Assembly: GCA_964511945.1 (NCBI GenBank)
Contig: CAZEHO010000013.1
Span: forward strand, 7,122 to 71,121
DNA from: CAZEHO01 sp964511945
GTDB taxonomy: Bacteria; Actinomycetota; Acidimicrobiia; Spongiisociales; UBA11373
Direction of reading: 5' to 3'
DNA: 64,000 bases
The notes under the pieces are model-generated. The model was not told where the DNA came from. It saw nothing but the letters and a program-made list of their open reading frames with translations, and searched no databases. The position numbers and the translations under genes are program-made. Shown here piece by piece: positions 16,945 to 26,073 of this stretch. The first letter of the stretch is position 1, and each line of letters begins with the position of its first letter.

Positions 16945-17654
16945 TCCTCGCTGCCGGGAGGGGCACCCGCCTCGGCCCGCTCACCGATTCGGTCCCCAAG
17001 CCGCTGCTGGACATCGGAGGCACCCCTCTGCTGGTTCGGATCCTCGATGGGCTCGTAGAGGCCGGAGTTGTCGAGAGCGTGGTCGTCGCCGGGTACCGGG
17101 CGGACCAGGTCCGATCCGCCCTCGCCGGCAGATCGGGCGTTGAGATCGTTGTCCAGACCGAATTGAACGGCACGGCTGGCGCCGTTGCGCTGGCACGTGA
17201 TGCGGTGTCCGGCCGGCCGTTCGTGTACGCCTGGGGCGACATCCTGATCAGACCCGACAACTACCGGCGGATCGTCGAGGCCGCAGCTTCGGCAGACGCG
17301 GTGATCGGTATCAATCGGGTCGAAGATCCCTCCGCCGGTGCCGCAGTCACGGTGGATGGAGATTGGCGGGTCCGGGGCATCGTCGAGAAGCCACCCCCGG
17401 GATCGTCCGTGACCAAGTGGAACAGTGCCGGGATCGGGGTCCTCGGGCCCGACGTGTGGCCCCTGATCGATGCGCTCGCTCCCTCACCGCGTGGGGAGTA
17501 CGAACTGACCGATGCCATGGCCGGACTGGTCGACGACGGCGCCATCGTCGCGGCGGTGCCCATCGAGGGACCGTGGGTCGACATCGGGACGCCCGAGTCC
17601 CTGGCTCGGGCCCGGGAACTTGTCAGTGGCTGGCGACCCGGCTCTCAACCATGA
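16926..17654 (+). CDS. Sugar-1-phosphate nucleotidyltransferase
   Basis: 242 residues, GTG start inside the end of galK. The N-terminal GVILAAGRGTRLGPLTDSVPKPLLDI is the nucleotidyltransferase signature: the G-x-G-T-R loop plus catalytic Lys. AWGDILI supplies the metal-binding aspartate, and EKP and WVDIGTPE near the end are typical. It probably joins NTP and a sugar 1-phosphate to give a nucleotide sugar. Coupling to galK suggests galactose 1-phosphate or its product as substrate (inference). Its 3' end overlaps the convergent CoA-binding gene by 32 nt. Confidence 0.8.
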   Translation: MVDRGVILAAGRGTRLGPLTDSVPKPLLDIGGTPLLVRILDGLVEAGVVESVVVAGYRADQVRSALAGRSGVEIVVQTELNGTAGAVALARDAVSGRPFVYAWGDILIRPDNYRRIVEAAASADAVIGINRVEDPSAGAAVTVDGDWRVRGIVEKPPPGSSVTKWNSAGIGVLGPDVWPLIDALAPSPRGEYELTDAMAGLVDDGAIVAAVPIEGPWVDIGTPESLARARELVSGWRPGSQP

Positions 17655-18021
17655 TGCAGGCGCGGGCCAGGTAGTCGAATCTGTCCTCATCGAGATACGC
17701 CATCACCCGCTCGTCTTCGGCTCCCGGTTGGACCCAAGCCCGCATCATCCCCATTTCCTTTGCGGTCGCCAGTACGGAGAGGGTGGTGGGGGCCGGAGTG
17801 ACGTAGTTCACGATGGTCGGAGCTTCGGGCAGGTCGGCCAGACTCGGGTATGCCGGATCGCCGTCAACGGTGGTCCGAGCCGGGTTCACCGCGAACACAG
17901 TGAAGCCCTTTGCTTTGAGGTCGCGGTAGATGATCCCTCCGTACTTCCCCGGACTGTCGGTCGCTCCTACGACGGCGACCGTCGTGCCCGGTTCGTTCAG
18001 CAGAGCTGCGATGTCGTTCAT
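17623..18021 (-). CDS. CoA-binding domain protein (YccU/CoA_binding_2 family)
   Basis: 132 residues from ATG 18021. A single Rossmann-like domain: TVAVVGATDSPGKYGG near the N-terminus, then FAVNPARTTVDGDPAYPSL and a late VQPGAED. This is the small CoA-binding family related to the ligand-binding part of succinyl-CoA synthetase. The function in cells is not established. Its end overlaps the convergent nucleotidyltransferase by 32 nt. An in-frame start at 18084 would add residues without family character. Confidence 0.75.
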   Translation of the reverse strand: MNDIAALLNEPGTTVAVVGATDSPGKYGGIIYRDLKAKGFTVFAVNPARTTVDGDPAYPSLADLPEAPTIVNYVTPAPTTLSVLATAKEMGMMRAWVQPGAEDERVMAYLDEDRFDYLARACIMVESRVASH

Positions 18022-18137
18022 GCAGCCTGCAACGGCCCCGAAGTGCCGATCATTCCGCGATCCGACTTCCTGTCTGGAAACCAAATCGATAGTTTTGAGC
18101 GGTCCCGGTTCCCAGTGTCGGAGGAGGTACGGGCACC

Positions 18138-19100
18138 GTGAAGCGCGTCGTCGCGGCCGTCACGGCCATTGCACTGCTCATCGTCGCGTGTGGTGGGGAC
18201 GGCGATGCTGAGGACACGACCGGGGGTACCACTGCGATCGACACCCCGGGACTGCCGTCGACATACACCGGTCCCGACGGCGTAACCTCCACGGTCTCCG
18301 ATGTCAGCCGGATCGTGACGCTCAGCGGAGAGTTCACCGAGATCGTGTTCGCCCTCGGGCTCGGCTCGAACATCGTGGGTGCAGATCTCTCGTCGGTGTA
18401 TCCCGAGGAAGAGACGAAGACCATTCCCAAGATCGGGGTCGAGCGACTGCTGCTCGCAGAGCCGATCATTGCCCAGAACCCCACCGTGGTGCTCGGTGAC
18501 ACCGATGCCACACCCCCGGACGTGATCGATCAGGTCCGCCAGACGGGGATCCCGGTCGTGATTTTCCCGCGCTTCCAGGGGCTCGAGGGACCGGCGACCA
18601 AGATTCGTGCCGTCGCCGAGGTCCTCGGGGTCTCATCCGAGGGCGAGGCTCTTGCCGCATCGGTGCAGGGTGAGATCGATGCCATTGCCGCCGCCACAGC
18701 GGATCTGTCCGACCGGCCCCCGGCTGCCGTCGTCTACATGGCCAACAACGGTGCCACGATCCTGCTGCTGGGGGAGAACACCGTGATGGAGGGGCTGATT
18801 GCGGCGGCCGGCGGAGCCGATGTGGCACCGGCGGCCGGGTCCGACGGCATGATGCCGCTGACCCCGGAGGCACTGGCCGGGGGAGCTCCGGAGTTCATCA
18901 TCACCTCGGAGCGCGCGATGGACACCACCGGCGGCATCGAGGGCTTTCTCGAAGTGCCCGGTGTCGCCCAGACCCCGGCGGGAGAGCAGCAGAATGTGCT
19001 GGTCTTTGAGGACACGTTCCTCCTCAACCTCGGTCCTCGCACCCCAGACCTGCTACGCGAGATGCTCGCGGTGTTCCATCCGGACGTGACCGTACCGTGA
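18138..19100 (+). CDS. Haem/siderophore ABC transporter substrate-binding lipoprotein (HmuT-like)
   Basis: 320 residues, GTG start with a strong GGAGGAGG ribosome site. The lipoprotein signal (AALLIVAC-type, MKRVVAAVTAIALLIVAC) puts the lipid on Cys18. The mature part is a class III periplasmic-binding protein: RIVTLSGEFTEIVFALGLGSNIVG, then VGERLL-like and PTVVLGDT segments and two lobes. The permease and ATPase genes follow with GTGA and ATGA overlaps. Substrate is a chelated iron compound, most like hemin, but cobalamin or a siderophore is possible. No clear iron box was found in 18022-18137. Confidence 0.82.
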   Translation: MKRVVAAVTAIALLIVACGGDGDAEDTTGGTTAIDTPGLPSTYTGPDGVTSTVSDVSRIVTLSGEFTEIVFALGLGSNIVGADLSSVYPEEETKTIPKIGVERLLLAEPIIAQNPTVVLGDTDATPPDVIDQVRQTGIPVVIFPRFQGLEGPATKIRAVAEVLGVSSEGEALAASVQGEIDAIAAATADLSDRPPAAVVYMANNGATILLLGENTVMEGLIAAAGGADVAPAAGSDGMMPLTPEALAGGAPEFIITSERAMDTTGGIEGFLEVPGVAQTPAGEQQNVLVFEDTFLLNLGPRTPDLLREMLAVFHPDVTVP

Positions 19101-20182
19101 GCTCCCCCGCTGCGGCAGGCCCGGCAGCGGCGCCCGGCCCGGAGCCGGTGCGCCGTGTCGGCCGTGCCTCGCTTATCACGGGCCTGTCGGTCGCTCTGGT
19201 GGGATTCTCGATCCTGTCTCTCGGCGTCGGTGCCGTCGACATCTCACCGGCGGCCGTGTTTGGAATCCTCCTGGATCATGCCGGCATCGACACCGGCCTG
19301 GAGTTCACAGAGCGGCAGGACGCGGTGCTGTGGTCGATCCGGCTTCCCCGGGTGGTCCTTGGAGCAACCGTCGGCGCCGGGTTGGCGGTGGCCGGGGCCG
19401 CACTCCAAGGCATCTTCCGAAACCCGCTCGCTGATCCCCAGCTCATCGGTGTATCGAGTGGCGCCGCACTCGGCTCGACCGCGCTCATCGCACTCGCCGG
19501 GGGCCCGCTGGGTCTGCTGGCGGGCCCGATCGGAGCGTTCTTTGGTGGCCTGGCGGCCGGGATTGCGGTGTACTCGATCGCCCGGCATCAGGGCCGGACC
19601 GAGGTGGTCACCCTCATCCTCGCCGGAATCGCGGTAGCTGCCATCGGCGGTGCCGGCGCCGGGATGGTCAGTTTCATCGTCGATGACCCGGCTTTGAGGA
19701 ACGCGCTGTTCTGGTCACTCGGGAGCCTCTCGGTGGCGACGTGGAAGCTGTGGTGGGTGACCCTGCCGTTCGTGGCGGCCGGGGCCATCCTGCTCCCGCT
19801 GTACGCCCGGGCGCTCAATCTGACTCTGCTCGGCGAACGGGAAGCCCAGCATCTCGGTGTGGACGTGGAGCGGGTCAGGCTGGTGGTGCTCTCGCTGGCG
19901 GTGCTCACCGTCGGCGCCACGGTGGCGGCGGCCGGCGTCATCGGCTTCATCGGCCTCCTGGTGCCGCATGGAATCCGGCTGGCGGCGGGGCCGGATCACC
20001 GGGTCGTTCTGCCGGCATCCATCGTCGGAGGTGCCACTCTGGTCGTGGCCGCCGATTTCGTGGCGCGAACGATGGCGTCGCCCATCGACGTTCCCGTGGG
20101 GCTGCTGACCGCCCTGGTCGGCGGACCGCTGTTCCTCTGGCTGCTGCGCCGCACCCGCCGGGAGCACGGAGGGTGGGGATGA
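19097..20182 (+). CDS. FecCD-family ABC permease (HmuU-like)
   Basis: 361 residues, GTG start in a GTGA overlap with the binding protein. About 9-10 membrane helices. Typical FecCD blocks: RLPRVVLGATVGAGLAVAGAALQGIFRNPLADP, GVSSGAALGS, and the EAA-like loop before GVIGFIGLLVPHGIRL. It forms the transmembrane channel of the importer with the ATPase encoded next. The stop overlaps the ATPase start. Confidence 0.88.
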   Translation: MSSPAAAGPAAAPGPEPVRRVGRASLITGLSVALVGFSILSLGVGAVDISPAAVFGILLDHAGIDTGLEFTERQDAVLWSIRLPRVVLGATVGAGLAVAGAALQGIFRNPLADPQLIGVSSGAALGSTALIALAGGPLGLLAGPIGAFFGGLAAGIAVYSIARHQGRTEVVTLILAGIAVAAIGGAGAGMVSFIVDDPALRNALFWSLGSLSVATWKLWWVTLPFVAAGAILLPLYARALNLTLLGEREAQHLGVDVERVRLVVLSLAVLTVGATVAAAGVIGFIGLLVPHGIRLAAGPDHRVVLPASIVGGATLVVAADFVARTMASPIDVPVGLLTALVGGPLFLWLLRRTRREHGGWG

Positions 20183-20982
20183 GCGCGGTACTCCAGGGAC
20201 GCGGGCTCACGATGGCCATCGACGGCTCGGTTCTGGTTCGGGATGTGGATCTCACCGTGTCGTCCGGAGAGGTGCTCGGTGTGGTCGGGCCCAACGGCGC
20301 CGGGAAATCGACCTTGTTGCGCATGCTCTCCGGTGAGCAGCCGCCGACGGCCGGTGATGTGCTCGTCGACGGGGAGCCGATCAGTTCGTATCGAGCCGAG
20401 CGGCTCGCGCTGCGCCGGGCGGTGCTTCCGCAGCACACCGTGCTCCAGTTCGCGTTCAGAACGCTCGACGTGGTCCTGATGGGTCGCTATCCGCACCGCC
20501 AATCGACCCGGGTTCACGATCGGGAGGTCGCCGCGGCCGCCATGGAGGAGACCGATACCGGACACCTGGCGGATCGCACCTTCCCGACGCTGTCGGGCGG
20601 CGAACAATCCCGGGTCGCCCTGGCCCGGGTGCTCGCCCAGGAGGCTCCGATCGTGATGCTCGACGAACCGACCGGGTCCCTCGACCTCCGGCATCAGGAG
20701 CTCGTGATGTCCACGCTGCGAGGCCTCGCCGGAGAGGGGGCTGCCGTTCTGGCCATCCTCCACGACCTGAACCTGGCTGCCCGGTACGCAGATCGTGTTG
20801 CCCTGATGAGTCACGGGTCGATTCGAGCCGTAGCGCCAACGCGTGAGGTGATGCACGCCGATCTGCTGTCGGAGGTCTACGCCCACCCCATCGGAGTGGT
20901 GCCGCATCCCCACTTCGACTGCCCGTTCATCTTCCCGCTCGAGAACGGGCGCTGCGGTACCCCCGGCGCAGCGAACGACTGA
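20179..20982 (+). CDS. Haem/siderophore ABC transporter ATP-binding protein (HmuV-like)
   Basis: 267 residues, ATG in a 4-nt overlap with the permease. Walker A is GPNGAGKST, the Q-loop LPQHTV, the ABC signature LSGGEQSRVALARVL, Walker B IVMLDEPTGSLD, and the switch histidine in LHDLN. The GRYPH segment is typical of HmuV/BtuD-like ATPases. It powers import of the iron chelate. Its last 56 nt overlap the convergent glycosyltransferase gene, a larger overlap than elsewhere in the window. Confidence 0.88.
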   Translation: MSAVLQGRGLTMAIDGSVLVRDVDLTVSSGEVLGVVGPNGAGKSTLLRMLSGEQPPTAGDVLVDGEPISSYRAERLALRRAVLPQHTVLQFAFRTLDVVLMGRYPHRQSTRVHDREVAAAAMEETDTGHLADRTFPTLSGGEQSRVALARVLAQEAPIVMLDEPTGSLDLRHQELVMSTLRGLAGEGAAVLAILHDLNLAARYADRVALMSHGSIRAVAPTREVMHADLLSEVYAHPIGVVPHPHFDCPFIFPLENGRCGTPGAAND

Positions 20983-21973
20983 GCCAGTCGGGAAGCAGCG
21001 CGTCGACCAGCAGGGCGAGACGCCGCGCCGTCGGCCGAACCAGGCTACGAACCAGGTGGCCTCTCGCCTCCGATCGCCTCCCCGCATCGAGCAGTTCCTC
21101 GCCGTGCCATGCCCGGGCGTCGGTAACGGCTCGCCGGATGGCGGCCGGCGCGACCCGGACATCACCCTCATAAGCCGCGGCCGCTTTTTGCAGGGCCCGG
21201 AGGTAGTTGCCCGAGAGAGCGACCAGGTAGCGCCGGGAGGTGAGCTGATCGTCTGCCCCGAAGCGGTAGCGCACAGTCGGCACGTCGATGAGGCCGACGG
21301 GTCCGGCGGCGCTGGTGCGGAGATGGAAGTCGAAGTCTTCACCGCTCTCGCGGAACGCCGGATCGAACAGCCCGACGGCGTCGAGACGGGACCGGCTGAT
21401 GATCACGGATGATGTGTGCACCAGATTCCCGGCGATCATCCGGGCCAGGATGTCTCCCCACCACACGCGGGCTCCAGGCGGGCCGCCGGCGTCGTCGAGT
21501 GGCGCGGACTTATCGAAGAGATCGCGGGGCTCGACGGTCCGCCAGGCGGCGTAGACCCGGCTCAAACCTCCCGCGAGCGATGCACCGGCTGCATCGACCG
21601 CATCTAGCTCGGTCCACAGCATGCCGACCTCGGGGTGGCGTGCGAAGCAGGCGAGCTGCAAATCGATCTTCCCGGGGAGCCACACATCGTCCGAATCGAG
21701 GAAGGCGATGAACTCGCCGGTGGACGCAGTGATGCCGTCGTTGCGGGCGGCTGCCGGGCCACCACGCTCGGCCCTGTGGATCAGACGGAGCCGTGGATCG
21801 TCGATCGCATCGACCACCGCGACCGTCGCATCGGTCGAAGCATCGTCCACCACGATGACCTCGGCCACCGATCTCCCCTGGTCACAGGCACTGCGGATCG
21901 CGTCTCCGATCAGGTGCGAGCGGTTGTACGTCGGGATGACGACGCTGACCCGGGGCCGGTCGTCCTGGCTCAT
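20927..21973 (-). CDS. Family 2 glycosyltransferase
   Basis: 348 residues from ATG 21973. The GT-A fold start reads VSVVIPTYNRSHLIGDAIRSA, followed by VIVVDDASTD and a metal-binding LDSDD. The C-terminal half carries ESGEDFDFHLRTSAAGPV, typical of family 2 enzymes, and an Arg-rich tail. It transfers a sugar from a nucleotide donor to a glycan on the cytoplasmic face. It overlaps the small membrane-protein gene upstream by 4 nt. It lies apart from the main polysaccharide run but on the same strand. Confidence 0.85.
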   Translation of the reverse strand: MSQDDRPRVSVVIPTYNRSHLIGDAIRSACDQGRSVAEVIVVDDASTDATVAVVDAIDDPRLRLIHRAERGGPAAARNDGITASTGEFIAFLDSDDVWLPGKIDLQLACFARHPEVGMLWTELDAVDAAGASLAGGLSRVYAAWRTVEPRDLFDKSAPLDDAGGPPGARVWWGDILARMIAGNLVHTSSVIISRSRLDAVGLFDPAFRESGEDFDFHLRTSAAGPVGLIDVPTVRYRFGADDQLTSRRYLVALSGNYLRALQKAAAAYEGDVRVAPAAIRRAVTDARAWHGEELLDAGRRSEARGHLVRSLVRPTARRLALLVDALLPDWLSRSLRRGYRSARSRAGR

Positions 21974-22299
21974 GAAGTTGCTGCCTCGCGTCTCGGCCAC
22001 AGTGCCCAGATCGTTGCGGCCACAAGCGCTCCTCCGAGCGACCACACGATCGGGACCGGATTCCGCCAGATGTCGATGCTGAGGGCCGCCGGGAGGTCGA
22101 ACCGGTCGACGAGGGAGGCAGCGATGAGTGCGCCGACCACGGCGGCGATTGCGATCGGTTTCCACTCGGCTGTCCGGTCGAGCCCCCTGAGGATCGTCAC
22201 CACCGAGACAGCGCCGATGAGTGCGACGGCGGTCTCGGCGGCGAGCCAGACAACAGTTCTCCCGAGATACTCGGCAACGGCATCGAGCACGAAGGTCAT
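21970..22299 (-). CDS. Small membrane protein of unknown function
   Basis: 109 residues with about four hydrophobic segments: TVVWLAAETAVALIGAVSVVT, PIAIAAVVGALIAAS, and VWSLGGALVAATIWALW among them. No recognised family. It precedes the family 2 glycosyltransferase with a 4-nt overlap (ATGA), so it is probably co-expressed and may act in polysaccharide export or membrane anchoring. That role is inferred from position only. The HhH-GPD gene lies 4 nt upstream on the same strand. Confidence 0.65.
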   Translation of the reverse strand: MTFVLDAVAEYLGRTVVWLAAETAVALIGAVSVVTILRGLDRTAEWKPIAIAAVVGALIAASLVDRFDLPAALSIDIWRNPVPIVWSLGGALVAATIWALWPRREAATS

Positions 22300-22303
22300 G
22301 GGT

Positions 22304-22861
22304 TCAGCCGCTCTTCTTCGCTTTCATCGCCTGCTTCTGTTCGCGCAGCACGGCGACCTTCTCGAACGTGTCGACGTCTGCGATCGACGGCCAATCGGCG
22401 GCGTGCTCCTCCCAGCCGGCGGGTGCCGCTTCGAGACGAACGCCGAGCACCTTGATGAAGATGCGGGCCTTGGCGTCGCCGAAGCCGGGTAGTGCCTTGA
22501 GCCGCCGGAACAGGTCACCACCGTCGGCCGCTCCTTCCCACAGCCGGGCCGTGTCGCCGCCGTACTCGTCGACGAGATGCCGGCACAACGCCTGGGTCCG
22601 CTTCGCCATCGACGCCGGGAACCGGTGGAGAGCCGGCGGACCTCTGAAGAGCTCGATGAGGTCGTCTTCGCCGGTAGCGGCAATGCGGCCCGCATCGAGC
22701 TCACCTCCCATGCGGTCCCGGAGGATCGCCGGGGAGGCAAACGCACGCTCCATCTGGATCTGCTGATCCAGCAGCATCCCGATGAGCAGCGCGAGTGGAT
22801 CCGACGCCAGCAGCCGGTTGGCGTCCGCATCCTCGGTGAAAGGGAGTTCGGTTGGTGGCAT
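22304..22861 (-). CDS. HhH-GPD-type base-excision DNA repair protein
   Basis: 185 residues from ATG 22861. It matches an actinobacterial subfamily of HhH-GPD proteins: DPLALLIGMLLDQQIQMERAF near the start, ALHRFPASMAKRTQALC in the middle, and the hairpin LPGFGDAKARIFIKVLG near residue 145. The C-terminus is Lys-rich (KQAMKAKK). Such proteins remove damaged bases or are diverged glycosylases. The damage recognised cannot be told. It is transcribed with the small membrane protein downstream. Confidence 0.8.
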   Translation of the reverse strand: MPPTELPFTEDADANRLLASDPLALLIGMLLDQQIQMERAFASPAILRDRMGGELDAGRIAATGEDDLIELFRGPPALHRFPASMAKRTQALCRHLVDEYGGDTARLWEGAADGGDLFRRLKALPGFGDAKARIFIKVLGVRLEAAPAGWEEHAADWPSIADVDTFEKVAVLREQKQAMKAKKSG

Positions 22862-22974
22862 GAGGTCCTGTGTTGAGCGTCGGGGCGCAACGGTAGCGCC
22901 GCCGTGGTGCTCAAATCCGTCACACATCGGTGTCGGTGGCCGAAGATGTACGGCGCACGATCCGAGGAGAGCTG

Positions 22975-24000
22975 ATGGCCTGGCGGCGGACCTTGCTCGA
23001 TCTTGCCCGCCGCACCCGGCTGCTGCGGGCAGTCGGGGCGAGCTACGGCCGGGGCCGGTTGACGGTCCTCGCCTATCACCGCGTTGTCGACCACGAGGTG
23101 AGCGGGTTCGACACCATGCGGCGCAACGTGAGCGCCACACCCGAAGCGTTCGACGGACAGATGCGGGCGGTGGCCGGCTATTTCAGCCCGGTCGCGATGC
23201 AGGAGGTCGTTGCGTTCGTCGACGGAGGAGCACCGCTTCCTGCCCGTCCGCTGCTCGTCACCTTCGACGACGGGTATCGGGACAACCTGACCGAGGCCCT
23301 ACCGATTCTGCGTCACTACGGGATCCCGGCAACGGTGTTCCTGGCTACGGATCACATCGGGACCGCGTCTCCGCTGTGGTGGGACTTCGCCGCCTACTGC
23401 TTTGCGCATACCGAACGGCAAGCGGCCGACCTCCCGGAGCTGGGAGCCCGTGACTGGACCGGTGAGCGCGTCCGGGACCAAGTGCTCGCCGAATGGAGTG
23501 AACATCTGAAGGGTTTGGCGCACGAGCGGCGGCAGGCGGCAGTGGCGGAACTTCCCGATCGTCTCGAGGTGAACGTTCCCGCCGCGGCGTTCGACGGTCT
23601 GATGCTGTCGTGGGACGAGGTGCGATCGATGCGTGAGGATCGGGTTGATTTCGGTGCGCATACCAGGACTCATCCCATCCTCACCAGGGTCGATCCGGAA
23701 CGAGCTCGGCGGGAGATCTCCGGATCGAAAGCAGCGATCGAGGCCAAGCTCGGGGATACCGTGACCTCGTTCGCATACCCCAACGGCCAACCGGCCGATG
23801 TGACACCTGAGATCCGGGCAATGGTCCAGGAGGCAGGATTCCGGGTTGCGGTGACGCTATTCCCCGGTCCGGCCCGGCCCAATGAGGTTCGGCGTGACCC
23901 GCTGATGATCCGACGGGTATTCGTGCACCACCGGGATCATCCGTCCCGATTCGCCGCCAAGGTCATGGGTCTGGTACGTATCGGAAGCGTGGTGCGGTGA
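22975..24000 (+). CDS. Polysaccharide deacetylase family protein
   Basis: 341 residues from ATG 22975, chosen because GGAGAG lies 5 nt upstream; a GTG at 22930 in frame lacks a ribosome site. The NodB-homology domain has VLAYHRV, LLVTFDDGYRDN (metal-binding Asp98/99), a later FGAHTRTHPIL with two His ligands, and SFAYPNGQP. Such enzymes remove acetyl groups from GlcNAc residues in glycans. Coupled by GTGA overlap to a phosphotransferase gene and set beside the surface-glycan locus, it probably modifies that polymer or its precursor. Confidence 0.85.
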   Translation: MAWRRTLLDLARRTRLLRAVGASYGRGRLTVLAYHRVVDHEVSGFDTMRRNVSATPEAFDGQMRAVAGYFSPVAMQEVVAFVDGGAPLPARPLLVTFDDGYRDNLTEALPILRHYGIPATVFLATDHIGTASPLWWDFAAYCFAHTERQAADLPELGARDWTGERVRDQVLAEWSEHLKGLAHERRQAAVAELPDRLEVNVPAAAFDGLMLSWDEVRSMREDRVDFGAHTRTHPILTRVDPERARREISGSKAAIEAKLGDTVTSFAYPNGQPADVTPEIRAMVQEAGFRVAVTLFPGPARPNEVRRDPLMIRRVFVHHRDHPSRFAAKVMGLVRIGSVVR

Positions 24001-24971
24001 GCACTTCCGCGCTGCACTCTGCGGTGGTCGAGGCCCTGCCGGGATGGTTCGACGGTGCGGCGACGCTAACTCCCGGCTCGTTCACCGTCGCCGAGCGCTC
24101 ATGGTCTTTCGAGGTGCGTTTCGAGGTTGCCGTCGACGGCGGTGCGGTGTCCTGCATCGGGAAGGTGCCCCGCTGGGAGGGGGCCTGGACCCTCCCCGAG
24201 GTGCTGCAGTCCGGACTGCAAGCCAACGTGGCCCTCGAGTACCGAACCCTTGTGGAGATCGACCGGGAGGTATCGGACGCAGCCGACCCGATGCTGACTT
24301 CGATCTCGCCGGTGGGCATCAGCGAGGAACACAACCTGATCGTGACCCGTCTGCTGGAGGCTCGTCCGCTGCGTCGGGTACGGCGCAACAGTCGGCTTTT
24401 CACGGAGTCGTTGCGACGGACCGGGAGATGGCTGCGGTGGTTCCACACCGTCATCGGCGGCGCCGCAGAGGCGGAGTTCCCACTCCAAGCCTCGCTCGGC
24501 CGGGTAAGCGGATGCACCCCCGACCCGGCCCCGCCCGGGTGGGAGGAAGCGGCAGCTGCGGTGACCGGGATGGTCGAGGCCATTGGTACCCGTCCGGTCC
24601 GAACCGGGGACATCCACGGTGATGCCAACACCGCCAATGTGCTGGTCACACCCGAGCAACGGGTGGCGATGCTCGACCCCAATCGTCGCCGGGGCCCGAG
24701 CGTCGAGGACGTCTCCCATCTCGCCGGTGAACTGGTCACCGGACGGGCACGGACCGCGAGCGGCGGGCTGCTTCCCGGACGGGCAGCCACGGATCGGGCG
24801 ATGCGGGCGTTGATCGGTGGCTACCGGCTCCAGGAGGTGGAGGTCTTCGATGCGCTCCTGCGTCTCGACCTGCTGGAGCGGTGGGCGGAGTTCGAGTCCC
24901 GTCTCGGTTCCAAGATGCTTGCCCCGATACGCCGGCATCTGCGGCGGGAGATCACTCGCTCGCCGACCTGA
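23997..24971 (+). CDS. Aminoglycoside-phosphotransferase-fold kinase
   Basis: 324 residues, GTG start in a GTGA overlap with the deacetylase. The catalytic loop reads TGDIHGDANTANVLV and the metal-binding element VAMLDPN, the APH-family equivalents of HGDxxxxN and the DFG-like aspartate. The N-lobe is more diverged but keeps a long strand pair. Substrate unknown. In a glycan locus a sugar or lipid-linked intermediate is plausible, similar to kinases in lipopolysaccharide clusters. Its end overlaps the convergent acyltransferase gene by 20 nt. Confidence 0.72.
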   Translation: MSTSALHSAVVEALPGWFDGAATLTPGSFTVAERSWSFEVRFEVAVDGGAVSCIGKVPRWEGAWTLPEVLQSGLQANVALEYRTLVEIDREVSDAADPMLTSISPVGISEEHNLIVTRLLEARPLRRVRRNSRLFTESLRRTGRWLRWFHTVIGGAAEAEFPLQASLGRVSGCTPDPAPPGWEEAAAAVTGMVEAIGTRPVRTGDIHGDANTANVLVTPEQRVAMLDPNRRRGPSVEDVSHLAGELVTGRARTASGGLLPGRAATDRAMRALIGGYRLQEVEVFDALLRLDLLERWAEFESRLGSKMLAPIRRHLRREITRSPT

Positions 24972-26073
24972 AGCCCCGCATGATCGAGCGCGCCACTCCG
25001 CCTCCCCACAACACCCTGCCCTTGACTCCGACCGGGCGGCGAATCCGCAGGTTGTGGCGCACCACGGGCTTCCACCGCTCCTTGTAGGTCTCGTTCCCGC
25101 GGAGGAGATCGAAGACCTCGGCTCCTTCACCGATTGCAGATGCAATCGCGTGGGCCAGGATGGTGCGGCCGGGGCCGTAGCGGCTCCAGTCCGGGTCATA
25201 TCCCGTCGTGTAGAAGGCCACCGTGTTCCCGAACCGGTAGCAGAGGATGGCGGCGACCGTGTCGCTGCCGACGTCGAGGCGGTGGAGCCGAAGCCGTCCG
25301 GCATCGGCGAATCGACGAGCCGCCGTACGATGGAATGCCGCCGCCTCGTCGGTCGCGAACGCCCCGGCGTCGCCCTGAGCGGTTCGAATCTTCTGGTGCA
25401 GGGCACCGAGCCGGGCCATCGTCTCGTCGATGTCCTCCGCCCCGATCGCCAGGCGGGTCGACACCGGGGCCGGTGCCTCTCGCCCCAGCTTGCGCCGGTA
25501 CCGGCGGATGCTCTGGCGGTGGCTCTTGCTGAGCCCCTGCTCGTACTCCTCCCAGGTTCCCGGCAGTTCCAGGTACGGGCACGCGGTCCGTTCGGAGGAT
25601 CGGCGGTCCCCGACGCGCCGCAGGAGGAGCCGGGCCAGATGCCCGTCCTCGCGCAAGCCGTCGAGGTCGATGAGATCCCAATCCGATTCGCGGGTCAGCC
25701 ACTCCCACAGGTCGGCTGCGATGCTCGGAGGCATGTCACATCGCACCGCGATGTCGAGATGGTCGGGTGTCAGGGGCCCGGAACCGGCCATCACCAGCAC
25801 ACGGTGGGGGATACCGCCGCGGGTGCGCCGTTCGACGGCAAGCGGAGCAACCGCGACCAGCGAACCGTCGTCGGGGTGGCGGGCGGTGACGATCCGCAGA
25901 TCGTGGCAGCGACCGAGGGTTTCGCGCCACGACGACAGCCATGCCCAGGTGAGGAAGATCCCGCCGGCATCGGAGTCGCCGATGAGTTGGTCCCACTCGG
26001 TTTCGAGTGCACCGAATCCGGTGTCGTCGACGACGGTGTCCAGAACGGGGATGGTTCGGGCGCCAACGGTCAT
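24952..26073 (-). CDS. FemAB/CelD-like GNAT-fold acyltransferase
   Basis: 373 residues from ATG 26073, which overlaps the glycosyltransferase stop by 4 nt. It contains FLTWAWLSSWRETLG (typical of CelD/BcsL-type proteins), a SKSHRQSIRRYRRKL basic segment, and the GNAT-like C-terminal region DVGSDTVAAILCYRFGNTVAFYTTGYDP with a following YGPGRTILAHAI. These proteins acylate sugars or peptides during exopolysaccharide synthesis. It is the last gene of the polysaccharide run. An extended frame to 26436 is only read-through of the neighbour. Confidence 0.78.
   Translation of the reverse strand: MTVGARTIPVLDTVVDDTGFGALETEWDQLIGDSDAGGIFLTWAWLSSWRETLGRCHDLRIVTARHPDDGSLVAVAPLAVERRTRGGIPHRVLVMAGSGPLTPDHLDIAVRCDMPPSIAADLWEWLTRESDWDLIDLDGLREDGHLARLLLRRVGDRRSSERTACPYLELPGTWEEYEQGLSKSHRQSIRRYRRKLGREAPAPVSTRLAIGAEDIDETMARLGALHQKIRTAQGDAGAFATDEAAAFHRTAARRFADAGRLRLHRLDVGSDTVAAILCYRFGNTVAFYTTGYDPDWSRYGPGRTILAHAIASAIGEGAEVFDLLRGNETYKERWKPVVRHNLRIRRPVGVKGRVLWGGGVARSIMRGFRSASE

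Noticed and set aside
18022..18137. Iron or DtxR/Fur box before the ABC importer
   Set aside because: Only an AT-rich stretch near 18080-18100; no dyad matching known boxes.
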